21,557 nt of DNA, from assembly GCA_964571805.1 (NCBI GenBank), contig CAZNDI010000007.1, positions 1 through 21,557 of the forward strand, given 5' to 3'. Every line of letters begins with the position of its first letter. The stretch's first letter is position 1. Below the pieces are notes generated by a model that did no database searches, had not been told where the DNA came from, and worked only from the letters and a program-made list of their open reading frames with translations. Source of the stretch: JAUHWS01 sp964571805 (GTDB taxonomy: Bacteria > Patescibacteriota > Gracilibacteria > UM-FILTER-43-11). This document shows, piece after piece, positions 6,153-13,372 of the stretch. The translations under genes and the position numbers were made by a program.

Positions 6153-6701
6153 ATGAATAAAACTATTGTAGCAATGTTGATGATTAGCTCTATGCTTCTC
6201 ACTGGGTGTGCTGGCAATCAAGGAAGGCAAACACCTCAGCAACCAACGGAAACAATTCAAGAAAGTAATACATTTGAGAATGAATTATTCTCTCTTAAAT
6301 TGCCAGCACCATATACAGCAGACGCTAGCGGCATTCAACCTAAGGGCGAAAAAGATTTCCCCATCATTGTTTTCGGGAGTTCGAAAGAAAAAGTCGAAAT
6401 AAATAAACTCTTAGAGTTTACAGAAGAATGGTTTAAAAATTTATGTGGCCAAACAGATTCTTGTGGCAAAATCATCGGTAGTGAAACTGTTATAATTGAT
6501 GGCAAAAATGGACTCAAGTTTACTATTCAATATCAAGGTAGAAGCCTAGAAGACAGAAGTGGTTATCGAAATGAATATCATTATTCCATTTTAAATGGGG
6601 GAAATCTTTTTCAATTCTGGACATCAGCATCTGATCTAGAAAATCCAGCAGAAATGAGCAGGTCATTCGATAAAATAATAAAAACTATCTCATTCAAATA
6701 A
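6153..6701 (+). CDS. Lipoprotein of unknown function
   Basis: The 182-residue product has a typical lipoprotein signal: MNKT, a hydrophobic stretch and lipobox LLTGC with C19 as the lipidation site. It should be exported by Sec and anchored by lipid to the outer face of the membrane. A short Gln/Thr-rich spacer is followed by a globular domain beginning FENELFSLKLPAPYTADASG (residues 41-60) and ending SRSFDKIIKTISFK. This again recalls PsbP-like exported domains, as in the preceding cassette, though sequence identity between the two is low by eye. Two Cys (within LCGQTDSCG, near residues 97-104) may form a disulfide. It is a single-gene cassette between attC H and attC I. Function unknown. 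Confidence 0.75.
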   Translation: MNKTIVAMLMISSMLLTGCAGNQGRQTPQQPTETIQESNTFENELFSLKLPAPYTADASGIQPKGEKDFPIIVFGSSKEKVEINKLLEFTEEWFKNLCGQTDSCGKIIGSETVIIDGKNGLKFTIQYQGRSLEDRSGYRNEYHYSILNGGNLFQFWTSASDLENPAEMSRSFDKIIKTISFK

Positions 6702-6716
6702 AATATTTGGCATATC

Positions 6717-6833
6717 AGCTAACAGCAGTTTATGCTTTATACTCTAATTATCTCGCTCACCTACATTCGTCAGCAGTGTTAACGTTATGATATTTTACCA
6801 CTGGCAACCGTCGCATAAACTCGGACGTTAAGT
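6717..6833 (+). other. attC site I
   Basis: The 5' core is AGCTAAC (6717-6723) and the 3' core GTTAAGT (6827-6833), followed by GAAATAAT. Inner arms AGTTTATGC and GCATAAACT pair perfectly over 9 bp. The interior has the TCGCTCACC element shared with sibling sites. Confidence 0.87.
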
Positions 6834-6881
6834 GAAATAATTTTACCAGCGCTGAACTTCGTACAAACCGAAACGTTAGTG
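6834..6881 (+). other. Isolated 3' half of an attC (gene-less mini-cassette)
   Basis: Immediately after attC I comes a second copy of the right half of an attC: an ACCAGCGCTGAACTTCG segment, then CCGAAAC and a core GTTAGTG (6875-6881), followed by TAAAT. There is no matching 5' half. The interval between the two G^TT points is only about 48 bp and holds no gene, so this is a remnant of a cassette deleted almost completely. Confidence 0.55.
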
Positions 6882-6907
6882 TAAATTTTGAATTACTTTT
6901 CTAAACT

Positions 6908-7225
6908 ATGTATTTAAAAAATAAAAAATCTAATATTGAATGGAAGAAATTTCTTGATAAAAATAGAGAATTCTTTTTAAAAACTGATATTCCCATTTTT
7001 ATTTGGAAAAATCATAATCAGTTTGATTATTTTCTGATGCATGGATATGGTTATATGGATAATTTAGGCTCAACAACTTTCGGTGTCGATGAGTTGAGCG
7101 AAAAAGACAAAAAAATTTTACAAAATATAATAGTTGATTATTTAAAAAATGTTTATAATCCTGGCTTGGGAATTTTCGGTTCAGAAATAGAAAATAATCT
7201 TTATAAACAAGCAGGAATCAAATAA
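6908..7225 (+). CDS. Hypothetical cassette protein, 105 residues
   Basis: The product is a small, probably soluble alpha/beta protein, rich in Lys, Asn, Ile and Phe. An N-terminal helix (about residues 8-24) is followed by strands with PIFIWKNHNQFDYFLMHGYG (residues 29-48), then a helix after DELSEKDKKILQNI and a Gly-rich end. There is no signal peptide and no motif that I recognise. Its DNA is more AT-rich than the neighbouring cassettes, hinting at a separate origin. It lies between the mini-cassette remnant and attC J and starts about 33 bp after the cassette boundary. Function unknown; the frame is credible because it fills the cassette. Confidence 0.6.
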   Translation: MYLKNKKSNIEWKKFLDKNREFFLKTDIPIFIWKNHNQFDYFLMHGYGYMDNLGSTTFGVDELSEKDKKILQNIIVDYLKNVYNPGLGIFGSEIENNLYKQAGIK

Positions 7226-7246
7226 TTAAACGTAATTCAAAAGATG

Positions 7247-7435
7247 CGATAACAATGAATATCTGGTTCCAGAAAATTGACTCTTTGATATTTTAAGGAA
7301 TATAAATTTTCTTCCACCCATATTCCGACTACGAATAGTGAAAACAGAAAGTCTGTGCAAATATCAAAGATTGTACTAGGCTAAGCTTATTCGCGAATAA
7401 ATCGTCGGAACGTCAGATATTCATGGACATTACTC
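7247..7435 (+). other. attC site J, degenerate last site
   Basis: The 5' core is CGATAAC (7247-7253). Arm AATGAATATCTG follows and pairs with CAGATATTCATG near 7413-7425, and a second arm pair, TCTTTGATATTT (7282-7293) with AAATATCAAAGA (7359-7370), is perfect over 12 bp. The 3' core position reads ATTACTC (7429-7435), with the invariant G replaced by A and no GAAAT after it. It is likely crippled for recombination. Confidence 0.65.
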
Positions 7436-7450
7436 AAAACCCTCAAGCAT

Positions 7451-7849
7451 ATGAATTGGCAAGAATTCGAAATAGAAATTGAACATTTGAGCAATACAAT
7501 AAGCTATAAACCCGATTATATTGTAGGAATAGTGCGGGGTGGGCTTATTCCCGCACGAATTCTCTCAAAATTGCTAAAGGTAAAACCAATGTTCTGCCTT
7601 AATGTTGAAAAAAAAGACGGTGAAAGAACAGTGTGCTCAAATGCTGAATTTCCACTAAAAAACAAGAAAATATTGCTCGTTGAAGACATGTTGGAAACTG
7701 GCAAAAGCCTTATAGTCGCAAAAAAATGGCTTAAAGAAAAAGAAGCTGAAGTGAAAACCACATCCTTATACATAATGCCAGTTTCTGAATGTAAACCAGA
7801 CTTTTACCTCAAAGAGGTACAGGAAGTTATAAAATTCCCGTGGGATTGA
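7451..7849 (+). CDS. Phosphoribosyltransferase domain protein
   Basis: The 132-residue product is a type I phosphoribosyltransferase. It has DYIVGIVRGGLIPARILS (residues 22-39), with the Arg-Gly-Gly loop typical of the fold, and the PRPP-binding motif ILLVEDMLETGKSL (74-87), where acidic pair E78-D79 and the TGKS loop bind the ribose and phosphate of PRPP. Relatives (xanthine or hypoxanthine-guanine PRTases and uncharacterised short ones) transfer phosphoribose to a nucleobase. The hood region that sets base specificity is short here, so the substrate is unclear; salvage or a regulatory role is possible. It follows degenerate attC J, and I see no attC after it, so it is either the last cassette or the first chromosomal gene beyond the array. 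Confidence 0.82.
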   Translation: MNWQEFEIEIEHLSNTISYKPDYIVGIVRGGLIPARILSKLLKVKPMFCLNVEKKDGERTVCSNAEFPLKNKKILLVEDMLETGKSLIVAKKWLKEKEAEVKTTSLYIMPVSECKPDFYLKEVQEVIKFPWD

Positions 7850-7918
7850 GGGTTTTTTGAAAACATCACTTTACAGCCCATAGAAAAGTTTTACTCGGAC
7901 TATTTAAATAGCTTCCCA

Positions 7919-7948
7919 TTGAAATAAGCTAAACTTTAGGAGTATTAT
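7919..7948 (+). promoter_or_regulatory. Promoter of the pentose-phosphate cluster
   Basis: TTGAAA (7919-7924) and TATTAT (7943-7948) are separated by 18 bp; each hexamer matches 5 of 6 bases of the sigma-70 consensus. The predicted start of transcription near 7955 leaves a leader of about 24 bases before the transaldolase ATG at 7979. Confidence 0.6.
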
Positions 7949-7978
7949 TTGAGTATAGAAACCTAAAAACAAAAAACG

Positions 7979-8623
7979 ATGAAACTTTTTCTCGACACTG
8001 CCAACCTCGAAGACATCAAAAAATACGCCAGCTGGGGCCTTGTAGATGGCGTCACCACCAACCCCTCCCTCGTCGCCAAAGAAGGCGTAGCCTTTGAGAA
8101 ACGCGTCAAAGAAATCTGCAAAGTCATCAAAGGCCCCGTCAGCGCCGAAGTCATCAGCCAAGACGCCAAAGGAATGATTGCAGAAGGAAAAAAATACGCC
8201 AGTTGGGCCAAAAACATTTACATCAAATGCCCCATGACCCCCCAAGGACTCATCGCCACCCAAGCCCTCACAAAAATCGGCATAAAAGTCAATGTCACCC
8301 TCGTTTTCTCAGCCGCCCAAGCCCTCCTCGCCGCCAAAGCCGGAGCCGCCTTTGTCAGCCCATTCATTGGAAGAATCGACGACATGGGCCAAGGCGGCAT
8401 GGAACTCATTGAAGAAATCGCAATGATCTACTCAAATTACAACTTCAAAACCGAAATCCTCGTCGCCAGCGTCCGCACCCCTCGACAAGTTGCCGAAGCC
8501 GCCATGATCGGAGCCCAAATCTGCACCGTCCCCGCCGATATTTTTGAAAAACTCATCAAACACCCGCTGACAGACCTAGGATTAGAGAAATTTTTGGCCG
8601 ACTGGAGTAAAAGCAAGCTGTGA
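7979..8623 (+). CDS. tal: Transaldolase (short MipB/TalC type)
   Basis: The 214-residue product is the right length for the short transaldolase/fructose-6-phosphate aldolase class. It is a TIM barrel with D6 in FLDTAN (residues 4-9), the TTNPSL loop (26-31) and the Schiff-base lysine K83 in [12 protein letters not shown], then [10 protein letters not shown] near 120-135. It is expected to move a dihydroxyacetone unit between sugar phosphates in the non-oxidative pentose-phosphate pathway; telling transaldolase from aldolase activity needs more than sequence. It leads a cluster with gnd, zwf and pgl. Its codons are markedly richer in GCC, ATC and CTC than nearby genes, suggesting high expression. 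The start ATG sits just behind a good promoter and has no Shine-Dalgarno. Confidence 0.93.
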   Translation: MKLFLDTANLEDIKKYASWGLVDGVTTNPSLVAKEGVAFEKRVKEICKVIKGPVSAEVISQDAKGMIAEGKKYASWAKNIYIKCPMTPQGLIATQALTKIGIKVNVTLVFSAAQALLAAKAGAAFVSPFIGRIDDMGQGGMELIEEIAMIYSNYNFKTEILVASVRTPRQVAEAAMIGAQICTVPADIFEKLIKHPLTDLGLEKFLADWSKSKL

Positions 8624-8679
8624 GCTATAAGCTTGGAGCTGGGAGTAATTTTTCGCTCCAAGCTCCAAGCTCTCAGCTC
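8622..8679. terminator. Word-repeat hairpin between tal and gnd
   Basis: Arms 8622-8645 and 8656-8679 pair over about 20 of 24 positions. Both are built from repeats of the word AGCTCCA or its complement TGGAGCT. The loop has 10 bases and includes a run of T. It begins at the tal stop codon and may terminate or attenuate transcription, or protect the tal mRNA 3' end. Confidence 0.5.
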
Positions 8680-8682
8680 CAA

Positions 8683-8707
8683 GCTTTAATATAATTTTTA
8701 ATATAAT
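8683..8707 (+). promoter_or_regulatory. Doubled -10-like element before gnd
   Basis: Two copies of TTTAATATAAT lie in tandem, giving TATAAT at 8690-8695 and 8702-8707, 18 and 6 bases before the gnd ATG. No good -35 is present at either spacing. If the second copy were used, the transcript would begin at or near the ATG, giving a leaderless mRNA. Confidence 0.35.
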
Positions 8708-8712
8708 TAGTA

Positions 8713-10131
8713 ATGAAATACGATATTGCCCTCATCGGCCTAGGCGTCATGGGTCAAAACTTAGCTCGAAATATGGCCAGCAAAGGAATCAAAGTCATCG
8801 GTTGGGACCGACATGAGGAAAAATCTCAAGCCTTCATCCAAAAATATGGAAATGAGAATTTAGCCTATTGCGAGGATTTTAAAACTCTCTCTCAAGAACT
8901 CACCACACCAAGAAAATACCTCATGCTCGTGCCCGCAGGAGAACCAGTCGACGAAGTCATTCAAAACCTGAGGCCATTCCTAGAAAAAGGAGACATTGTG
9001 ATCGATGCCGGAAATTCAAACTATAGGGACACCCTTCGAAGAACTCAGGAACTCGAAAAAGAAGGCCTAAACTTTGTGGGTATGGGAGTTTCTGGCGGTG
9101 AAGAAGGCGCCTTACGAGGGCCAAGCCTCATGCCAGGAGGCTCACCAGAGAGTTGGGAGGCTCTGAAGCCGCTTCTAGAAAAAATTGCCGCCAAAGACTT
9201 TTCTGGAAACCCCTGCGTCAGTTATATGGGGGCAGATGGAGCCGGACATTACGTAAAAATGGTCCATAATGGCATCGAATATGGAGTGATGCAAATGATT
9301 GCAGAAGCCTATTCCCTCCTAAAAAACCTCTACCAACTCACTCCCCCTGAACTCGCCAAAATTTTCAAAAAATTTAGCGAAGGAAAACTTCGCTCCTTTT
9401 TATTCGACATTTCAGTGCCTATTTTAGAACGGAAAGATGATTTTAATGAGGGATTTTTGATCGATTATATTTTGGACAAAGCCGGCCAAAAAGGAACCGG
9501 AGGGTGGGTCGCCATCGATGCCATTGAAAGAGGAATCAGCTTGCCCACGATCACCATGGCAGTCTTTGCCAGAAATATATCCTCAGAAAAAGAAAAACGT
9601 ACCTCCCTTTCAAAGCAATTCGATAAGTCAACGGCCAAGACTAAACCCGACCTAGAAAGCCTCCTCCCCGATTTAGAACAGGCTTTGTACGCGGGCATGA
9701 TCAGCTCTTATGCGCAAGGATTTGAATTGATGGCTCAAGCCGGGAAGGATCAAAAGTGGGCATTGAATTTTGCTGAAATCACGCGCATTTGGGAGGGTGG
9801 TTGCATCATCCGGGCTGACCTACTTAATTTTTTACACCAAGCTTTCGCTTCTGCAGATGGAAAAGTGGTCCACCTTTTTTCCATCCCCGACGTTCAAAAG
9901 GCCCTGCAAGAAAATCTGAAGGCCTGGCGGAGCATTGTGAGTCTCAACTTTGAACAGGGCCTTCCTACCCCCTCTTTGGCCACATCCCTCACTTATTTTG
10001 AAGAAGTCACGCGTGATCCCCTTTCTGCTAATTTCATTCAAGCTCTGCGGGATTATTTTGGAGCCCACACCTATGAACGCACGGATCGAGAGGGAACATT
10101 TCATACGCCTTGGTCGAATCTTAATTTGTGA
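8713..10131 (+). CDS. gnd: 6-phosphogluconate dehydrogenase, decarboxylating
   Basis: The 472-residue product is full length for the long, homodimeric form. An N-terminal Rossmann domain has GLGVMGQNLARN (residues 9-20), and the substrate loop is GVSGGEEGA (125-133). The catalytic region GHYVKMVHNGIEYG (178-191) contains the general base K182, N186 and acid E189. The C-terminal helical domain ends with the tail that reaches into the partner subunit (HTYERTDREGTFHTPW). It oxidises and decarboxylates 6-phosphogluconate to ribulose 5-phosphate with NAD(P)+ in the cytoplasm. Position 32 of the Rossmann fold (WDRH) has an Arg, compatible with NADP, but cofactor use is not certain. It lies between tal and zwf; its TGA is buried in the palindrome of 10128-10173. 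Confidence 0.97.
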   Translation: MKYDIALIGLGVMGQNLARNMASKGIKVIGWDRHEEKSQAFIQKYGNENLAYCEDFKTLSQELTTPRKYLMLVPAGEPVDEVIQNLRPFLEKGDIVIDAGNSNYRDTLRRTQELEKEGLNFVGMGVSGGEEGALRGPSLMPGGSPESWEALKPLLEKIAAKDFSGNPCVSYMGADGAGHYVKMVHNGIEYGVMQMIAEAYSLLKNLYQLTPPELAKIFKKFSEGKLRSFLFDISVPILERKDDFNEGFLIDYILDKAGQKGTGGWVAIDAIERGISLPTITMAVFARNISSEKEKRTSLSKQFDKSTAKTKPDLESLLPDLEQALYAGMISSYAQGFELMAQAGKDQKWALNFAEITRIWEGGCIIRADLLNFLHQAFASADGKVVHLFSIPDVQKALQENLKAWRSIVSLNFEQGLPTPSLATSLTYFEEVTRDPLSANFIQALRDYFGAHTYERTDREGTFHTPWSNLNL

Positions 10132-10173
10132 AAAATGAAGGCGAGGTTTTAAAACCTCGCCTTCATTTTTCAC
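10128..10173. terminator. Perfect 46-bp palindrome at the gnd-zwf junction
   Basis: Two 23-base arms (10128-10150 and 10151-10173) are exact reverse complements, with a stem GAAGGCGAGG flanked by A and T runs, so it can fold as a hairpin terminator in both directions. It contains the gnd stop codon and ends 14 bp before the zwf ATG. Read-through or partial termination would set the zwf to gnd ratio. Confidence 0.75.
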
Positions 10174-10187
10174 GCACCTCGCACTCT

Positions 10188-11621
10188 ATGCACCTAGAAA
10201 AAATAAAAACCCCCTTCAATTTCATCATCTTTGGCGCTTCGGGAGATTTGGCCCATCTAAAAATTTTCCCCTCCCTTTATGAATTAGCCTTACAACGACG
10301 ATTTCCTGAAAATTTTTCCATTTATGGCTATGCTCGTTCCAAAATGACCCAAGCCCAATTTCGGAAGGGATTCAAAGCGAGTGTGAAAAAATATACAGAA
10401 AAAATCCTCTACAACGAAAAAGTCATCGATGAATTGTTGGAGCATGTCTCTTATCATCAAGGTCAATACGATCATGAAGAAGACTTTCAACATTTTGCAG
10501 AAAAATTAATGGAGGTCCAGGAAAATAAAAAAGTTTACAACCTAGCCTTCTTTGCCACCCCCCCTCTCGTAACCCAGGAGATTGTGGGAAATTTAGCAAA
10601 AATAAGAAAAAAATTAGGCGGAAAGCTCGATTTAATGCTTGAAAAACCCTTTGGTGAAAATCGAAAATCAGCGGGAAAATTATTTCAATGGATCACCAAT
10701 CACTTTGAAAAAGAGAATCTTTTCCTCATCGACCACTATTTAGGAAAATCAGCAGTACGCAGTATCTTTCCCTTGCGCTATAACAACACGATTTTAAACC
10801 TACTTTTAAAAGGTCACGCCATTTCCAACATTCAAATCAGCGCCTTAGAGACCATAGGAGTAGAAGAGCGGATTGGATTTTTTGAAAACGTCGGCATCAT
10901 CAAAGACATGATTCAGTCGCACCTCCTTCAAGTACTCGGCTTACTGACAATGTCAATGCCCGTCAACCAAGAGGTACGGAGCATCGGGCGAGAAAAGGGA
11001 GATGTCATTTCTGGGCTCCGTCAGGATAAAAAAGGCGGAATAGTTCTAGGACAATACCAGGACTACAAATCTCAGCCTGGAGTGAAGGCGAATTCTAAAA
11101 CCCCAACGTTTGCTGCCATACGCTTATTCATCGATTTGGCTGAGTGGTATCAAGTGCCCATTTATATTCGGTCAGGGAAAAAAATGTCACATAAGCACAC
11201 CTATATTGTGATTGAATTTAAAAAACCTCCTTACGTCAAAACCTCAGAAATCGACCCCAATCGCTTAATCATTGAACTTCATCCTAAAGAAAACATTCAG
11301 ATCAAACTGGTGAACGATTTAGGAAAAGAAGTGCCCCAGCGAAATGAATTGCTCACGGAAGAATCCTTGGCTTGTATGGGAGATGATTGCTTGTCACCGT
11401 ATGCCAATTTGATTTTGGATGGCTTTTTAAAACGTTATGGAAGCTTTCTTTCCATTGACGAGATTTTGGCCTCTTGGCATTTTATTGACTCGGTTCATGA
11501 AAATATTGAAAAAAATAAAATAAAAATCATCTCCTATGAATCAAATTCAAAAGGGCCTGAACAGCAAGAGCAATTAACCGCCTTAGATGGCAACCAGTGG
11601 TATGACGTCAAACATCTATAA
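10188..11621 (+). CDS. zwf: Glucose-6-phosphate 1-dehydrogenase
   Basis: From the ATG at 10188 the product has 477 residues. The open frame extends back to 10128, but that part is only the palindrome and is unlikely to be translated. Hallmarks are the dinucleotide-binding FGASGDLA (residues 15-22), EKPFG (152-156), and the substrate-binding IDHYLGK (181-187), whose His and Lys contact glucose 6-phosphate. ETIGVEERIGFFENVGIIKD follows in the beta+alpha domain. It catalyses the first oxidative step, glucose 6-phosphate to 6-phosphogluconolactone, reducing NAD(P)+. The gene overlaps the start of pgl, which makes translational coupling likely. There is no Shine-Dalgarno before the start. Confidence 0.96.
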   Translation: MHLEKIKTPFNFIIFGASGDLAHLKIFPSLYELALQRRFPENFSIYGYARSKMTQAQFRKGFKASVKKYTEKILYNEKVIDELLEHVSYHQGQYDHEEDFQHFAEKLMEVQENKKVYNLAFFATPPLVTQEIVGNLAKIRKKLGGKLDLMLEKPFGENRKSAGKLFQWITNHFEKENLFLIDHYLGKSAVRSIFPLRYNNTILNLLLKGHAISNIQISALETIGVEERIGFFENVGIIKDMIQSHLLQVLGLLTMSMPVNQEVRSIGREKGDVISGLRQDKKGGIVLGQYQDYKSQPGVKANSKTPTFAAIRLFIDLAEWYQVPIYIRSGKKMSHKHTYIVIEFKKPPYVKTSEIDPNRLIIELHPKENIQIKLVNDLGKEVPQRNELLTEESLACMGDDCLSPYANLILDGFLKRYGSFLSIDEILASWHFIDSVHENIEKNKIKIISYESNSKGPEQQEQLTALDGNQWYDVKHL

Positions 11622-12288
11622 ATACAACAACGAGGAAGATTTTAACACAGATGCCGCCCAAGCGATTGAGGACTTTATTTTGTGGAAGCTTAAGGAGCAA
11701 GATAGTTTCTCGATGGCTCTGAGCGGAGGCAATAGCCCCAAAGGGGTGTATCAGAAGCTTGGAAAAAACAAAAAAATAGAGTGGTCAAAAATTGAACTTT
11801 TTATGGTCGACGAAAGGCATGTCCCAAAAGAGTCAGATCAATCCAATTTTAAAATGATCGAAGAAGTGTTGCTTTCTAAAATTCCTCCCGTGAAATCTTT
11901 TTACGATTTCAACACCAACTTAACCCCAGAAGAAGCGGCGGAAAGCTATGACGAACTTTTAGAAAAACGGAAAGGAAGGCTGTTCGATTTGGTCATTTTA
12001 GGATTGGGGGCCGACGGTCACACTGCCTCCCTTTTTCCTAAAACTGAGGCGTTAAAGGAAAAAATGAAATTGGCCACCACAGGCAAATCCCCAGATGGAA
12101 TGGATCGCCTCACCCTGACTTATCCTGCCATTTTTAGTGCAGAAAAAATCTTCTTCTTGATTCAAGGCAAAGAAAAAGAAGAAATGGTCGAAAAACTAGT
12201 TTCTAAAAGTAAAAGAGACCCCTCTGAATTCCCCGCCAAAAGCATCATGAAACATCCCCATGTAGAAATTTATTACAACTGCAGCTAA
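11602..12288 (+). CDS. pgl: 6-phosphogluconolactonase
   Basis: The 228-residue product (or 233 from an ATG at 11587) belongs to the NagB/SugarP_isomerase fold. It has ALSGGNSPKGVY (residues 39-50), FMVDERHVP (67-75) and LGLGADGHTASLFP (133-146), the standard substrate-phosphate and active-site segments. It hydrolyses 6-phosphogluconolactone to 6-phosphogluconate, linking the zwf and gnd reactions. The start lies 20 bp inside zwf (35 bp for the upstream ATG), so the two genes are probably translationally coupled. Neither start has a clear ribosome site. The DUF1573 gene begins four bases after the pgl stop codon, in the same transcript. Confidence 0.94.
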   Translation: MTSNIYKYNNEEDFNTDAAQAIEDFILWKLKEQDSFSMALSGGNSPKGVYQKLGKNKKIEWSKIELFMVDERHVPKESDQSNFKMIEEVLLSKIPPVKSFYDFNTNLTPEEAAESYDELLEKRKGRLFDLVILGLGADGHTASLFPKTEALKEKMKLATTGKSPDGMDRLTLTYPAIFSAEKIFFLIQGKEKEEMVEKLVSKSKRDPSEFPAKSIMKHPHVEIYYNCS

Positions 12289-12292
12289 TTTT

Positions 12293-12946
12293 ATGACTAA
12301 AAGAAATAGTTTCATCATCATTCTCGTCGTTCTTCTTTTAATTGCAGGAGGATTTTCTGCTTATTTGATGAAGTCGAAGGCTTCTTTGGAGGGCGACCTC
12401 TTGGCTGCTCAAAATGAAGCAACAATAAAAATTGAAGCCATGGAAAAGCAAATTGAGGACTTAAAGAAAACAAAACTCCTTTCGGAAACAATTGAAAATG
12501 CAAGTCTCAAGTCAAATCCTTCTCCAGAAAAAAATTCGATAGAAGAATCACTGCCAACTCTTTCCGAAAACCCTCCCCCTTCCCCAACGACAACGGAAAT
12601 CCCAAAAAATGGCCCCATTTTAACCGTAACCCCAGAGGTATTTGACCTAGGAAGCCTCAGCAAAAAGAATGGCATCGCTGTAGCGGACTTTGAATTGAAA
12701 AATACGGGAACTTCAGACCTAATCATCAGCTATGCCTTCACTTCATGTGGCTGTACCGTCTCGCCGATTAAAGAGGAAAAGATTTTGAAGCCAGGGGAAA
12801 TTTATCCGATGAAAGTGACCTATGACCCCAATTTTTATGGTCCTCAGTATGAACTTGGAGCGATCGAAAAAACCATCACCATCATTTCTAATGACTTAGA
12901 AAACCCTTTTTATAAAATTAAACTGAAGGCAAACGTCACCGCATAA
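12293..12946 (+). CDS. Membrane-anchored DUF1573 protein
   Basis: The 217-residue product has four parts: one N-terminal membrane helix (about residues 7-26), a short charged coiled-coil stretch (31-63), a Pro/Ser/Thr-rich linker (72-105), and a DUF1573 domain (about 108-217). The domain is an immunoglobulin-like beta sandwich with the family signature FTSCGCTVSP (149-158), where C152 and C154 are conserved. The domain should face outside the membrane. Family function is not established, although the paired Cys suggest metal or redox chemistry. It starts 4 bp after pgl and ends at a strong terminator, so it closes the pentose-phosphate transcript; no metabolic link is obvious. Confidence 0.88.
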   Translation: MTKRNSFIIILVVLLLIAGGFSAYLMKSKASLEGDLLAAQNEATIKIEAMEKQIEDLKKTKLLSETIENASLKSNPSPEKNSIEESLPTLSENPPPSPTTTEIPKNGPILTVTPEVFDLGSLSKKNGIAVADFELKNTGTSDLIISYAFTSCGCTVSPIKEEKILKPGEIYPMKVTYDPNFYGPQYELGAIEKTITIISNDLENPFYKIKLKANVTA

Positions 12947-12956
12947 AGATTAAACT

Positions 12957-12994
12957 AAAAGAACCCCTTCATTTTAAAACGAAGGGGTTCTTTT
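12957..12994. terminator. Bidirectional terminator
   Basis: Arms AAAAGAACCCCTTC (12957-12970) and GAAGGGGTTCTTTT (12981-12994) are perfect complements around a 10-base loop, with A and T runs at the ends. It stands between the + strand DUF1573 gene and the - strand DUF378 gene and can serve both. Confidence 0.88.
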
Positions 12995-13006
12995 AGGATT
13001 GAAAAA

Positions 13007-13261
13007 CTACATGCTTTTTTTATCTGTATCACAACTCATACAACAATCACGCCCCATGAGCATGAAGACGATCACCTTAACGGCCATGAGACCCACGAGA
13101 AGGTAAACGATGGCCTCAACGGTGGGCCATTTGCTAAGTAATAAATTGACCACATTTAGATTGGTTGGACCGATCAGCATACCCAATCCAGTCAGACCCC
13201 AGTTGAGACCTCCAATCAAAAGGAGGGTCATAGAGGCTGTACAAAGTGCACCTTTTTTCAT
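13007..13261 (-). CDS. DUF378 family small membrane protein
   Basis: The 84-residue product has two membrane helices (about residues 7-31 and 48-70). The first carries LLIGGLNWGLTGL, the signature of DUF378 (YuzA-like) proteins, and the second carries VEAIVYLLVGLMAV. The charged C-terminal tail has CCMSC (residues 73-77), which could bind a metal. Family function is unknown. The ATG at 13261 is preceded by an AT-rich region with a TTAAGG-AAAAAA-CCTTAA hairpin (13288-13305). It lies downstream of a small membrane-protein gene (13373-13510) on the same strand and may share its promoter. Confidence 0.88.
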   Translation of the reverse strand: MKKGALCTASMTLLLIGGLNWGLTGLGMLIGPTNLNVVNLLLSKWPTVEAIVYLLVGLMAVKVIVFMLMGRDCCMSCDTDKKSM

Positions 13262-13372
13262 ATTTGTTTGAATTAAAATAAATAAATTAAGGAAAAAACC
13301 TTAACTAATTATTAACACGAGATGAAAAATAAAGCAAGCAACAAGAAAATTAACCCTATTATTGACCCAAAA

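Noticed and set aside
10128..10187. N-terminal extension of zwf
   Set aside because: The extra 20 codons are just the perfect palindrome; family alignment begins after the ATG at 10188.
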